A DNA stretch of 64,000 nucleotides. Source: Flectonema sp. DT1601 (Eukaryota > Euglenozoa > Diplonemea > Diplonemida > Diplonemidae). The notes under the pieces were generated by a model that had not been told where the DNA came from, made no database searches, and worked only from the letters and a program-made list of their open reading frames with translations. The stretch spans positions 372,001-436,000 of the forward strand of contig OZ025792.1 of the NCBI GenBank assembly GCA_964019425.1, written 5' to 3'. The translations under genes were made by a program, and so were the position numbers. Below, piece after piece: positions 29,996-42,688 of the stretch; the first letter of the stretch is position 1, and every line of letters starts with the position of its first letter.

Positions 29996-32900
29996 TTATG
30001 CGATGGCAGTATTACCAGTGTCCTCTTTTCCGAATGCATGCGGATCACATTGTTCAGTTGTTTCAGTGTCCCATGGTGTTCGGTGTCGTTGGAGGGATTC
30101 AACAGACTCGCTGTAGAATTCGTTGTCAGTTTTCTTTGATTTCATTGTGTAGGAAAGTCCTTGTTGAACCCAACCATTAATAACCGCCTCAAGACCAAGT
30201 TCAAAAACAGAAACGAGCTCCTCTGGTAGCGAAGACGGTGAAAGATAACTGCGAATGATGTTGAGTGTGTCACAAACTTCATCTTCTGGTAGGGAATCCC
30301 TGAACTTTGCATCCGTGATCTTAGTTATAAAGTGACTAAGCATATCACACGCTGTATCTGGAGTATCACAAAGCATCTTCTCAATAGCTGTCCTACCATC
30401 TACACTCATCCAACAATATTCATTATTGACAGCTAATCTAAGAGGTGTATGACCCCTTACACTAACACTGTTAAGAGCTGTTTGTAATTGACTAGAATCT
30501 GATGACTTTAATATTGTTAGTAAACATGTTGGATGACTAGTTGCTTCATGAAGAGCACTATTACCAATACGATCTTGTTTTGAGACATCAGAACCACTTG
30601 AGATAAAATATTTAGCCAACTGAGAATGTCCAGCGTTAGCAGCATACCAAAGAGGAGTTCTGCCACTCTCATTCGCACAGTCTATATCAGTGTGTTGTTC
30701 ACAAAGTGTTGGTAGAATATGTAGACCATCAGTGCTTTCTAAGTGTGGATTTCTTGCTGCTCGGTGAAGGACTGTTACACCTCTTTCATCTTTCGTTTGA
30801 AGTAGTTGGTGAGTAGTTGGGATTGATAGAACAGCTTTCACAGTATCACAATTACTGTGTCGAGTTGATCTTGATAGTAAAAAGTTTAACTCATCTTCAG
30901 AATATTCGAAATCACAAGGAGTAGCCTTTAGGATGACCGACACAACTACATCAGCACCAGCTCTTAACGCTGCTACAACTGGTAACTCTGTGTCACACCT
31001 CTCGGTTGTATCAGCTCCTCCCTTTGTAATGAGAGATGCTATCGCTGCTGAGCCACTTTCGGTATTTAATTTCTTGTTGCTGTTTTTTTTTTGTTTTTTT
31101 TTCCCAACATAATGTCATATGATTAAAAAAATAAAAAAAAAACGTACCTGGAAGCAATCAGTAGTACAGACTTCCCTGCATTATCTTTTATATTTGGATC
31201 GGCACCCAGCTCCGATAAACAGAGAAGTAATGTTGCGTATCCGAAACCTGCTGCGTGGTGAAGAGCAGTCTTACCATCCTTGTCTTTTATATCTAGTAGC
31301 CCTCCCATTCTAACGAATAATTCAGCAGCAGAGCTACCTCGAGGAGAGTTGAATAAAGCATTACTGTTTGTTATTAAATTTGATTAGAAAATACGTAACA
31401 AGAAAATAATACCAATTCAATAATAACATACGTAGACAATGCTATTAGTGGAGTACTACCGAATTGATTAGTGACACTACTAATTGGAGTTACTTCTCCT
31501 CCGTCTTCAAGCAGTTGAATGAATGATTCAGGAGTACCAGTGCGCGCAGATCTATGAAGAGGTGTATTGGACATGTGATCTTGTGCTAAGACAGAAGCAC
31601 CTGCCACCAGTAGTAACGTTATTATGTGTTGTGCAGAATCACTCAAATTCATTGCAGCATAGTGAAGTGGTGTCATTCCCTTACTGTCTGTGCAGTTGAT
31701 GTCTGTGGTGTATTTTATAATTATCGAAACAGCCTTTGAAGCCATCGCTACATCCCTATCACCCCAAGGTGTTGCTCCACACCAATCACTTGCAGCAGCT
31801 AAGTGTAAATAAGACCCACCGTATCTATCTGTGGGGAGAGGTATCGATCCAATCTGTTGTCGGGTTTCAACCCACATGCTGACGAGTTCTCGTGCGTGGG
31901 ATTGTCCTCGTTCAGCTATTTTTGATAAGTCACACTCCCATAGTGGGATGTCCCATAAACCTTGACCAACTATACTTGGTCGTACATCCCAAATATAATC
32001 AGGAATCTTTGTAGGAAACCAATGAGCGAGGGTTCTAAGTTTTATTGCTTCACTAATATCAAATGGGATACGTTCAATGTCGCTGTTCATTAAGTTGACT
32101 TCAACGATGTTGTTATTATTTCGAAGAGATTCTAAGATAGCATGAGCGCCTGAAGTTCCAATGTCATTGTGTTGAATCGCTAATCTGGTTATTGGAATCC
32201 TCTTATCAATTAAAGAAGATAAGAATAAAGCTCCTTCAGATCCAATCGCTAGGCAACCACGTCCTCGACGTTTTCTTAAAGAGACTCGAAGACGAGATCC
32301 ATCAGCTCCGTAGTCGAGACCAGTAATATCAATTGTGACTATTCCAGATGATGTGTTATGAGTAAGAGTTATGTCAGACATGAATGTTAAATATTGTTGT
32401 AAATCTTGTCCACCATCAGGTTCTAAGATATTACAAAGGTCTTCTTCACTATCAATTAAATCAGTTGTTCCAGAACTTAACCAAGACTCGACGATGTTAT
32501 CATCCTCGATATTTGTCCATTCATGAGATGGCGGTAATGGTGTTTCTGATTCATCATCAGCTTCAATCCAATACTGCCATCTATCTGGTGTCATACCTTC
32601 TCTTGGATGTTTTAAAGAAAGATCAACTCTTCCGTCAGTGTCTAAGGCTTGCAACACTTTAAAAGCAACTCTTTCAGCCCAAAGACCTCCCGTTGGCAGT
32701 CCCAATAGACAGGTTCTTACTACCATTTTACCTGCTTCTGCAGACGTTAACAGTTGCAAGTCAACTCTTTTATCAGTACTCTTTGTAACCCAAAGAGGAA
32801 TACCAGCTGGTAGTATATACTCAGGTTCCCTTGAGTATCTGGTGAGTCCTCTGGCATCTTTAACGCAATGACATCTGTCTGTGCTTTGAGAAAATGATAT

Positions 32901-35900
32901 CTCTATTGTAGTCTTTGCTGAGCGAACAGCATCAGGTGTTGCAGCACAAACAGCATAAGCTGGCCATACAACAACACTGTGATTATAATAAGAAGCTTGT
33001 TCTGTGTTGTCAGTACAGCGAATTAATGTTGATGGTAGATTCTCTTTCTGTACTGTAGGTAACAAAGACATAGCATTCTCAATTACTTTAACGGTTGTTG
33101 ATAAACTTGCTGTTGGTGATGTACACCATTCAAGGCTGACTCTATCATTTTGTATAATATCATCGCAGGCTTCTCCAGAAGTTGTTACCTGCCATTGTTG
33201 TGACGATGGGATCTTTTTAATTGTTGAATCGTGTTCTTCATTATAGAAAGCAACAGCCTGACCCTGTTCAGTAGGTAATTGATAAAAGGTTCCAGGTATT
33301 CCCGAGACTGTTGCTTTCGCAGTTCCATGAATTGTTTTTCTCTCATGAGCTCTCCGTATCGCATTGTTAATGTGTTGAGCAGGATGTGATAGCGAAGCAT
33401 TACAAAGCCTCTGAAGTCCATTTATGTTAGTCAAAACACCGTCAGTCACATGTCCAACAAGATAAGGCGATCCCGACAAGGACAATAAATACTTCTCACT
33501 CGAAACAGTATCGTTCACAGTTGTTGTCACAATAAGTTCTTGTAATGTAAGAGAGTGTAATACTTGCCATATAGGGGCTGCTGTTAGTTTCTTGTGTCTA
33601 AGCTTTGCTAATACCATTGAGCGTATTTGAGCATTCTCATCTATTTTTAAGAAACTGTTAATCTCATCAGCCAGAGTTGGTTGACTTCGGATTGTTAAAC
33701 TGTAGTCACACAGTGATAGTTGATGAAGCTTTTCAATTATCGAAACTGGAATCACACAAGGACGACATTCCCAATGAGTTTCAGTATTTGGAAACGTTTC
33801 CACGGCCTTGGATGATCCATCAACAGGACGTTCTTCAGAAGAATTATAAAGTTTTACTAAACGAGAACCATCAGAAGAGGTTTTATTTATCAAAAGTTCG
33901 CCTTCCTTTCCGTCTGGAAAACGGAACAAAGACGACCCTGACAATTCCTCAATAGGAGGTCGAGACCAGATATATTCAAGAATTCCAGATAGAGGTGGTG
34001 CTACTCTGTCAGTTGGTGCTACAGTCCATAACACTGAATCGTATAAAGGTGATAGAGCTGGATTACCTCTTTGAAGGTTTTCGTATCTAACGACTGGAAC
34101 ACTCGACATGTCAAATCGTGTTATTCCACATTTATTTTCCTGATCTGAATTTGGAGGTACCAACCACATGTGTGCTGTTGATTTAGATTCTGACTCGTTA
34201 GATTCATCCCTCGCCTCCAAGAAGTGTTTTATATCACTGGGGATTTGAACCTCTGCTGATCCTCCTCTCTGTCTCAATATACTTGCGGCATCTTCTAAGT
34301 CAGGTGGGGCAGACTGAAGGACTTGCCAACAGTCGTTGTCCCACCAACTCCACACAGTTCCCAAATAAAACTCCGAACTATACATATAAATTGGTAAGAA
34401 TGTATTAGTGTGATTAGGTTGGAGTAATTGGTTAAATTTTGAGTTTTTTTTTTGTATGACTTCGGCATTGTGAAGAGCAGCGTGAACTATATGCGATTGC
34501 CAAATCTTTCCCTCTTCCGAAACCCAATTTTCCCAGTCCTGACAGAGGTCCCAGAATGCTTTACGTCCCCAAGTCTGAAGCTTTCCCTGACTAAGGTGAG
34601 GTTCATGAGGATATCCGTTGTGTAGATTTTCAGAAAGTGAATCAGCTCCATCACTAAGCGACTTACGAACCTGAGGTGCTGGCGGAGCGCTATCAACAAA
34701 ACAACCCAAAGTTAGACTCGGAGACACATAAGAACATAAAGAACTCCCTTGAAAATTATAAGATCCACTCCTCCCCATACAAGGTGAAGATGGCGGTATT
34801 AATAAACTAGAATGTATTTCAATATCATCACTTGAACTCAGGGGTGCATCACAACCATAAACCCCCTCAACTAAAGAAAAAGAGTTCAATCCATATGTCT
34901 GAACGTCAACAACAAGTCCAGACGTATTCGATAAATGTGAAGCTTTTCTGTCTGGTGTGGCACTTGTCTGTGCTTCTTTTAGCTCAATAATCTTTTCTAT
35001 GATTTGCTTAAGAGTTGGTCTCTTCCCTGGTGCCATAGATCTGCATGGAAGAATTAGAATTTCCCAAATCTCAGTACAAAGCTGACACTGTGCTGCTGTT
35101 ACCGGTGGAGGTGGTTTATCACCCCGAACAACAGCAGCTACTAAATCATGAAGCCACGTTCTGTCGTCTTTTGTATGAACTCGGAGGTCTTCAAAAGGAG
35201 CTGGTCCTTCGTTTAATATTTCATAAAGCAGTACAGAAAATGACCAAACGTCATGTTGATAAACTGCTCTTCTATCTGCTGACTTGGCTCTTAACGCTTC
35301 TGGTGGTGACCAAGGAAGTGAGATTACCGGAGCTGGTTCATTTTCAGGAGTCATAATGCCGAGATCTGATAGTTTGTATTGACCCCAACCAGTTACTAAT
35401 ACATTACGGGCAGCAACATCAAGATGAACGAAACCTTTACTGTGAATAAATGCGAGTGATTGAGCGATTGAAAGCCCAACGTTTAAACACATTAGGCCCC
35501 ACTCGAGAGGTTTAAGTTCGTTTCGACTTCTTTCTTCTTCGAGAACACCTTTTAAGTGACCTTTCTCACAGTACTCGGTTATCATGTAAACTCTTTTATC
35601 AGATGTCGTCCAGCCGTAAAAGTTGAGAACTTGATTGACTCTAATGTTGTTTAAGTTTGTTATTTCTTTGTGAAAGCTGAGCTGAGTGTGCATGCAGTCA
35701 GATCGAAGTTCTTTAACTGCTACGTAGTCTTGAATTGGTTCATAAATAGTTCTGTAAACTCTTCCAAAGGAACCTTCTCCAATAGTATCCCACTTGTCTG
35801 GGACACCTCTTAGTGACTGCAATGGAACATATCTCTCTTGTGGAAGAGGTAAGGCTTTTAACTTTGTGTGAAGACTGTTTGTAGGAGTTCCTTTATGTTC

Positions 35901-37193
35901 ACCTGCTTGACTTGTAGTGTTTTGACCTCCTTTAGTCATTGCCTCGTAGATGTAACAAAACGATGGACGTCTGTTGGTATCTTCAGATAGAGTTCCTTCG
36001 AGGAGTTCACGAAGCCAATTTGACACCACATCGCCTGAAACAGTCTTCTGTGGTACTGTTTCTGATCGTTCTAAAGGAGCCTCTTGAGAGATTCCAGCTA
36101 AGAATATTGCACCCCAACTCCACACATCAGAACTATCAGTAGCGTTGTTTACGTTTCCATTAAGCTCAGGGGCAGCCCATTGCTCTCTAATGTTTAAACC
36201 ATTCAATGACACTAATTGACTTATAGCTGTTGTTCTATAGTCGAGTATTTTAACACAACCGTCTGAAGTAATTCCAATATTGTTGGGTTTTAGGTTTTGA
36301 TGTGGTAGTGAGAAAGCCTTATGAAGATACAGCATTCCAAATGCAGCGTCAGTGAAGATACTCGTTAGTCGAAATAGTGGTATGGGATCATCAAGAAATA
36401 AAAGATCATTGAGAGTTGAAGAGACTTTCTCTGATAATAACGTCACAGAATACTCGTCATCTTCATTAGTAATACTTCCTCCAATAGTAGCTGCAATGTT
36501 TGGATGAGCAGCAGAATATAAAATCGATATTTCTTTGCAAAAATGTTGCTCTGCCTGGTTGATGTCTCCATCTACCTTCCACTCCTTTTCAACGCAGCTC
36601 TTTCCAAAAACTTTTGCAGAAATGACATCCGTTGCGATTCCCCTTCCGAGTCGTACCCATTGACCGGTCTTTCTACCAGTTTGATGAATTTCATATTTTA
36701 TATCAGCAGGGTTTACAAACCAACATTGTTTAGCTGTCCTTTGTACTTCAGGGATGTGAAACCTTTCTAACAGGCGTCTGACTGCACTATATTGAGAAGG
36801 CAACGATCCTTGAATACGAACAAGTTGGTACACTAAATAAGGACTAACAGTCACTTCAGATGTAGAGTAAGACTCTACTGTTGTTAACAATTGCTGGATG
36901 GGTGTTTGAGAAGGTAATTCACAATCAGATTCTTCAACAAGAGAATTGAATAACTGAATTCTTTCTCTGTCTTCATCATAATGCTGTAGCTCTTCTATTG
37001 CTGTATTCCTTGTGTAATCAGATGTGATTTTTACAGCACTCGCAACTGCTATGATTGTTTCCGTCTGTTCGTCTTCCATATCGATGCATCGTTCTCTGAG
37101 ATAGTCTGCTGTTGTTGACAGACATTCCCCCTCTTTATTGTTTAGAATCGCAAGCAGTGGTTGTAACTGATTCTTTGACGCATCATATTCCAT
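29996..37193 (-). CDS. giant pseudokinase + kinase + LRR + ankyrin protein (three exons)
   Basis: Exons are 37193-31432, 31363-31148 and 31079-29996, giving 2,353 residues. A pseudokinase (~175-425) has HQNLKPNN in place of the HRD loop and DYR in place of DFG, but keeps AAPEL and DVWSWG. A second kinase (~470-745) has GEGSFGRV, VAVKEL, HLDVAARN, SDLG and DVWSFSVLLYE and looks catalytically competent; its AARN loop is tyrosine-kinase-like. The middle is long and unassigned, with tryptophan-rich stretches. A few leucine-rich repeats come near ~1680 (ITRLAIQHNDIGTSGAHAIL). About 8-10 ankyrin repeats fill the last ~550 residues and continue across both introns. There is no signal peptide, so it is probably cytosolic. 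The start is chosen at the ATG after TTCTACTACAG; the frame is open to 37310 but has only a GTG there. Confidence 0.85.
31080..31147 (-). other. cis-spliced intron 2 of the giant kinase gene (68 nt)
   Basis: The donor is GTACGT after TTCCAG and the acceptor AAAACAG before CAACAAG. Splicing in phase 2 makes an AGC codon and continues the ankyrin array (SVLLIAS/NKKLNTESGS). The unspliced frame hits a stop in the intron. Confidence 0.85.
31364..31431 (-). other. cis-spliced intron 1 of the giant kinase gene (68 nt)
   Basis: The donor is GTATGT after TCTAC and the acceptor ACAAACAG before TAATGC, with a TTAATAAC branch-like motif 6 nt upstream. Splicing in phase 2 rebuilds ACT and continues an ankyrin repeat (PLIALST/NALFNSPRGS). 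Confidence 0.87.
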
Positions 37194-37845
37194 AAGGGGG
37201 CCTGTAGTAGAAGTACACGTAAAGAATTTACCACCAGTGAGAGCAATATATTGTTTTTGACTCCCTGTTTGAGATTGTAATTTTGAAAATTCGCAACAAC
37301 AACAAACCACATTTCAACCTAACTTAACTAGCCGGCGTTATTTGTCCTTGAGATAGGTTACGTGAACAGGAAAGAGATATCCCTAAAGGTGGAAAAATAA
37401 AAAGAATAAGAATACGGGAAGAAAATCGGGTTGGGGGGAATGAAATTGCGAAGAAAGGAAAGAAAATGGATGAAAAAAAAGGGGTAGGGGATAATAAAAA
37501 TAAAAGGTGAAGAGACCCCTTCCACTTTGCAAAAGTTCACATTGTAGCAAACTTCACCATGGGAAGAAGACATTGCAAGATATTAGTTTGATTTTAAGGC
37601 CTCGTTGAAGTCATTTCTGAGATGAAACCACGTTCACTTCGGTACTCCATGAGGTATAAAGAACTAGTGAGAGAAGCAAAAGGCTAAAAAGTGAGAAAAA
37701 TAACTAAATAGAAAAGGGAAAACGCGACAATACTTTCAGGTACAGCATTGCTCTCCCACCCTCAAATCAAGAAACAGAAAGCGAGCATGGTGTTCATATC
37801 ATTAGTTAACTGAACGTTTTAAAGAGAAATACGTGTGGGAGAGAC

Positions 37846-37860
37846 GGGGGGGGGGGGGGG
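37846..37860. repeat. poly(G) run, 15 bases
   Basis: This uninterrupted G run follows ACGTGTGGGAGAGAC. It is the only long G tract in the window and is followed by AGGAGGG, so it could form a quadruplex on the plus strand. Confidence 0.85.
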
Positions 37861-38499
37861 AGGAGGGAAAAGAAAAGAAACTTCCCTCCATTAATTTCAT
37901 TCCTAATTTAATGCTTGACTAATAAATGAATCCCCCACACACACATACCCTTCAAATGAAAAGGAAAGGGAACAATTGTGTCTTCTTGTCTGCTTACGTT
38001 GGACCACAATAAGCAGCAATAAAGGTAAACAGGTAAATTTTAAAACTAAATATTCACGAGAGGTCTATAAAATGCCAAACAAAACACACACAAAAAGAAA
38101 ATACCTCTTCGTTTTCCAGTTTAGCCTTCTACAACACCTTCAGACAATAAAGCGACAGATCTTCCAAATGAGACGTGTAGTGAATTTAAAGTCCCCAGAG
38201 ACCATTACTTCATGCCCTCGAGATTCATCAAGGCATAAACAAATTGTAACAAACCAAAACATTCAAAAAGAAAAAATGAAATTCATATTAACATTCACCA
38301 AAAAGACCAAGAAATACAAAAAAAAAAAAAAACAGGTTAATAATATTGCACCAGCACATGAGCATCAGCCCGCTACTAACCAAGCTTGCAGTAAAATCGC
38401 TTTCTTTTTTATTTATTTTTTTTAAATAATAAACTCATTAGAAATCTTGTATTACTTTAACCCCAAAACCAGTAATCGCCATTATTATGGCTTTTGAGA

Positions 38500-39280
38500 A
38501 AAAATTCTTTTTTGGCAAAGGGCAACAACTGACTCTGGGGTCGAAAAACGATAAATTCTTAGTGGATGGACGCAACAAGTGTCACAACGAAGGGGGAGGC
38601 GTTTGGTTTTACCGCCAGTTGGCCAAGTCTTCCGCCCCACGGGGAGCAACGCGGAAAATGATTCGATGGGAAATACATCAGCGCCGAAATGGAAGAAAGA
38701 GATAGAGAGGATCTGGAAGAAAAATAGTGTGGACCGACGCAGAACGTAAACGTAAATGGCGAGCTACAGGGCCTAACCTTCACAGACAGGGTGCTGGGAC
38801 GATAATTCGACGCAAAGGACCGCACAGGATTTTATATTAAAACAAACATCCCTAATAGTTGGAATGATAGGGATGTTGGTCTCAGTGATCCTGACCATGT
38901 TCATTATTTCCACACGTATGACCAGTCAGTTCATATCAGTATGTCCCCGCATTTACCCGTTGACATCTTCTGTTCACCATGAAGGGTCAAAGATCTATAA
39001 ACATCAAACTGAATGACTGAATAAGATTCATGTTGGCAACAATGCTAGTCCTGACTACGTACTAATACAGCTTTACACTCTAGGGTGTAGATGTAACGTC
39101 AGGGTGCGGGCAAGCAGGGCATTTTATGCCAAACTCCGGAGCTGAGGATTTTAAGTACCTACCGGAGACTTCTACACTAGAAGAAGTGTGGGGGAGACGC
39201 CGTCCCGTTCACCTTTTTTGGTGTATTTTTAACCCGCGGGTTGGTCTTTCACCATGTCATCGAGTCTTACCCACACACCC
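38500..39280. other. GC-richer complex island in the desert
   Basis: Base composition and complexity rise relative to the flanks, and homopolymers are absent. A 72-codon plus-strand frame (38487-38705) and an 88-codon minus-strand frame (38559-38825) cross it, but neither resembles a family I know. It may be a relic of a gene or mobile element, or a non-coding RNA locus. Confidence 0.35.
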
Positions 39281-39565
39281 ATTTCCCCAATGCCAATTTT
39301 TTGGAAATGTAAAAAAAAAAAAAAAGAATGGGGTATTACCCCTCTTTTTTTACGGTCAAAGGGAAATATTTGTTCAAAAGAATATCTGAACACGTCGTTT
39401 TTTTTTTTGTTTGTTTTTTTTTTTTTTTTTTTTCTTGTAGAACGATTCTGTTATTCTTTTATTTTAAAGTGTGATTTTGCAGGGAGATATGTCGGGGAAA
39501 TTGTACGTAGTTGGTTTTTTTTTTTTTTTTTTCCTTTTTCCGTTTCTTTCTTGCTATTGGTACCA

Positions 39566-39682
39566 CACTGGCTCGCTACAAAACGCGCTGCGCGTCTCCG
39601 CGCCCGGAGTCGGCTTCCGAGCCCCCAGTACGTCTGTGCACGGCCAGCAGATACAAGCATCTTATGGGAAAGCCGAAAACAA
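39566..39682. other. GC-rich island of about 115 bp
   Basis: It stands out sharply in AT-rich DNA (ACGCGCTGCGCGTCTCCGCG, CCCGGAGTCGGCTTCCGAGC). It contains small hairpins such as CGGAgtcggcTTCCG. It does not fold as a tRNA by eye and matches no rRNA or snRNA that I recognise. Confidence 0.4.
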
Positions 39683-40886
39683 TATAAGGGTAATATTCGT
39701 AAGTTGCTTTGCAAAAGAAAAAAACTAACAAAAGAAAATAAAGACACCCTCTCTGTTAACTTAGTAGTTTCCTACATTTTTGCATATTTACTACCAGCAA
39801 GAAAGGAAATGGGTAAGCACTTACAAGAACAAGAAAAAGCTCGATGTGCTACTCTGTTTTTTTGTTTTTTTTGTTTTTTTTTTAAATTTTGTTTTTTTTT
39901 GAGCTCAAAAACTCAAAGGCGCTAAAACTCAAGCTGCCACTTATAAAGGAACAAAGGGCAGCATGATAACTGGGTAAACCTGAGAAAGACGAAGAATAAT
40001 TTCAATTCAACAAAAGATTTTAAAAAGAAATTTATAATAATAAAAAAAAAAGAAATAAAAATGAAAAGGAACTGCGAATATGAGGCCGCGCATCAATTAA
40101 CAACACCGCAACGTGTTAGTGTTGATAGATTATGGTCGTGAGGTAGGAGCCTAACAAAGAATAAAAAATACAAAAAGAAGAAAAAAGAACTTCTTGCGCA
40201 ATAATTGAAACCTTAGCGCAAAGCGCAAACTAAATCATATTTTTCAACAAAGTTACAAAAAGTAAAAATCAAGAATTTTCCACCTAGTAAACAGTGGACA
40301 ATCCCCAACGAATTTTTACTTTTTTAAATAACAACTACTGCAGATAGGAAATAATAAAAATAAAAAAAATTAAAAGAAATTGCCATCCATCTGTGAACCC
40401 GTGTAAGGCGCAGCTATTCATTCACACCCATGGTAACACTCAATAGGACAAGCATCAGATAAACGGAAAATAACAGTAGTGCGTTCCATCTGTCTGGTCA
40501 CAGTCAGTATAAGAAATGTCCGGACACAAATAGAAAGGCGTAAGGAAATGGCATTTAAAAAAAATAGAACTTTTTAGATTTAAGCAAAGGGGTAAAAAAT
40601 GAGAAAAAAAAATATGATTCTGCGCAATAACAAGAAACGGAACTGTGAGGGATGTTTTTTTTTTTTTTTTTTTTTTTTTGGTATGTGTTCTGTGACCGTG
40701 CTTCAATACTCTTGTCCAAGCTGGTTTCTATGACCATGTAGCGTCACAAATCAAACAGTTTCTGTTGATTTTTTTTTTTTTTTTTTGGGACGCACCAATG
40801 TAAAGGTAAAATAATTATTAGGTTATTATAGAACATAAACCTCACGGCCTTATTGACTAATACTAAATATGTTAACTTTGATTATT

Positions 40887-40912
40887 TTAATTAATTAATT
40901 AATTAATTAATT
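40887..40912. repeat. (TTAA)n microsatellite
   Basis: About six perfect TTAA units are followed by a T tract. Confidence 0.9.
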
Positions 40913-42649
40913 TTTTTTTTTTTTTATTAAAATTAAAATTAAAACGTAAACCATCACTATTCTTTCTCCTTTCCTTATTTTGAGCTACTTACTGGTCGTT
41001 TTGCAGGGTTCTATTATTGTTTTGGTTTTTTGTTGGTTATTTCCCCTATTTTTTTTTTTTTTTCCAGTGACCAAGCAATGCAATTTTGCATGTAAAAAAA
41101 AATATTAGGAAATTGACAGAGAAGATAGCAAAAGGAAAACATGATTTCAATTTTTTTAAAAAAAATAAAATAGAACACACATGCAGGATAAAGCTAAACA
41201 TTACTATTTTGCTTGCTGCATTAATGGAATAAAGTTGCCCTACATACAGAGCATAAATGTAGATCAGGCTCCAAAAAAAAAAGGGGCGACAGACTAATAC
41301 GACTTGTCAGAAGGCATTATATGCCAATTTTTTTTGACTATTTTCGGGATTAGTTCATCGTGTAAAGAGAAATGCTCAGAATATAGGCAGAAATGAAGAG
41401 AGAAAAAAAAAAAAAAAAGAAAGGTTTTTAAAATAATAATAATAACGAAAAGACTTTAGGCAAAAGACGCACAGCGCCAACCAATGACTGTCTCATAGTT
41501 TACACCATTTTTTTTTGCAGTAAAAAAAAAAAAAAAAAAATTCCCATCTCTGCACATATTTATTTCCGTTGAAATCTCAAGAGAAAACGTGAGTTTCAAA
41601 AAACAAAAAATAATTGTACTGAAAAAAATAGGAAGTTTTTATTTTACTTTAAATTCTTCTAAAACGCTGTAGCGGAAATAGAAATTAAATAAATTAAATA
41701 AAAAATAAAAAAAAAATATTACGGGTGCTTGTGAAATGAGAATTCAGTAAGGCGCAATGCATACTGTTTCGATCTGCATGGTCGAAGAAGAAGTAAAAAT
41801 AACAAACAACCAGATACAATAGTAAAAAAAGTATTAAATAAAAACACACAGACTGCATACCCAAACCAACAAACAACAAAAAAAGAAAAGTGACGGTACT
41901 GTTTCCAGCAACAAGAGTTTTGCGGTTACTACGTGACAAATATTAAATTAATAAAAGCAGCTGAGGAAAAAGCCACAAAGCCACTTTCAGGTGAATAATA
42001 ATAATTAAAAAAAAAAAAGAATACTACAGTACTTCAATTTTGCAAAAAAAAAAAAAAATTAAAATCAGCACAAGCTGTTTTTTAAGTGAACAATTCCAAC
42101 TCTTTGATTATCCAAATAGAGAAAATGTAACTAAAAGGGAGTAGGAAAAAAAAAAAGTAAGTAAGTGAGTAAATAGTATTTTTTTTTTTTTTTTTTTCTG
42201 TCGCTCACATCACGAGGGAGCAAAATGTAAAATCAACAAGTGTACCATCACAGAAAGTCTGCTGTAATCAGGACATGCAAAACTAATGACAGGCAGAGAA
42301 ACTAAAGCTAGAATATGAGTTTGTTTGTTAGTAGTGTTACAGAGTGGGTTATCAAATAAGTAAATAAATAATCAATAAAATCGTATGATATTAAATAAAA
42401 TAATGGTTGGTTGGTTTCGGACTAATGAAAATACTTTTTCGGACTATACCCCTTACCCAGTTCTTCAGAGAGGGATACCGAGTAATCAGGCCTGTCCTAC
42501 TAATCGCGTTTGACCTTCTTAACGAAGGGCCACGAACATGGTTAATTCTTTTACGTTGTAGACACATATTAGTTGCTAGTGAGTCCTACAAGCCACCGAG
42601 TACCTAGTTAGGGAAACCATAAGTACACGTGTGACTGAGTGTGACTAAC

Positions 42650-42688
<39 letters not shown>

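Noticed and set aside
34236-34256. tRNA-like GGGGATTTGAACCTC on the minus strand
   Set aside because: It lies within the coding frame of the giant kinase gene and lacks a cloverleaf.
37194-37310. 39-residue N-terminal extension of the giant kinase protein
   Set aside because: It would need a GTG start and spans a likely acceptor (TTCTACTACAG); the first in-frame ATG was preferred.
39254-39925. 223-codon plus-strand open frame in the desert
   Set aside because: It is dominated by phenylalanine and lysine runs from poly(T)/poly(A) and has no conserved motif.
42640-42660. Resemblance to the start of a diplonemid spliced leader (CTAACGATTTAAAA)
   Set aside because: Similarity ends in a poly(A) tract; the conserved second half of the leader and a donor GT are missing, so it is probably chance.
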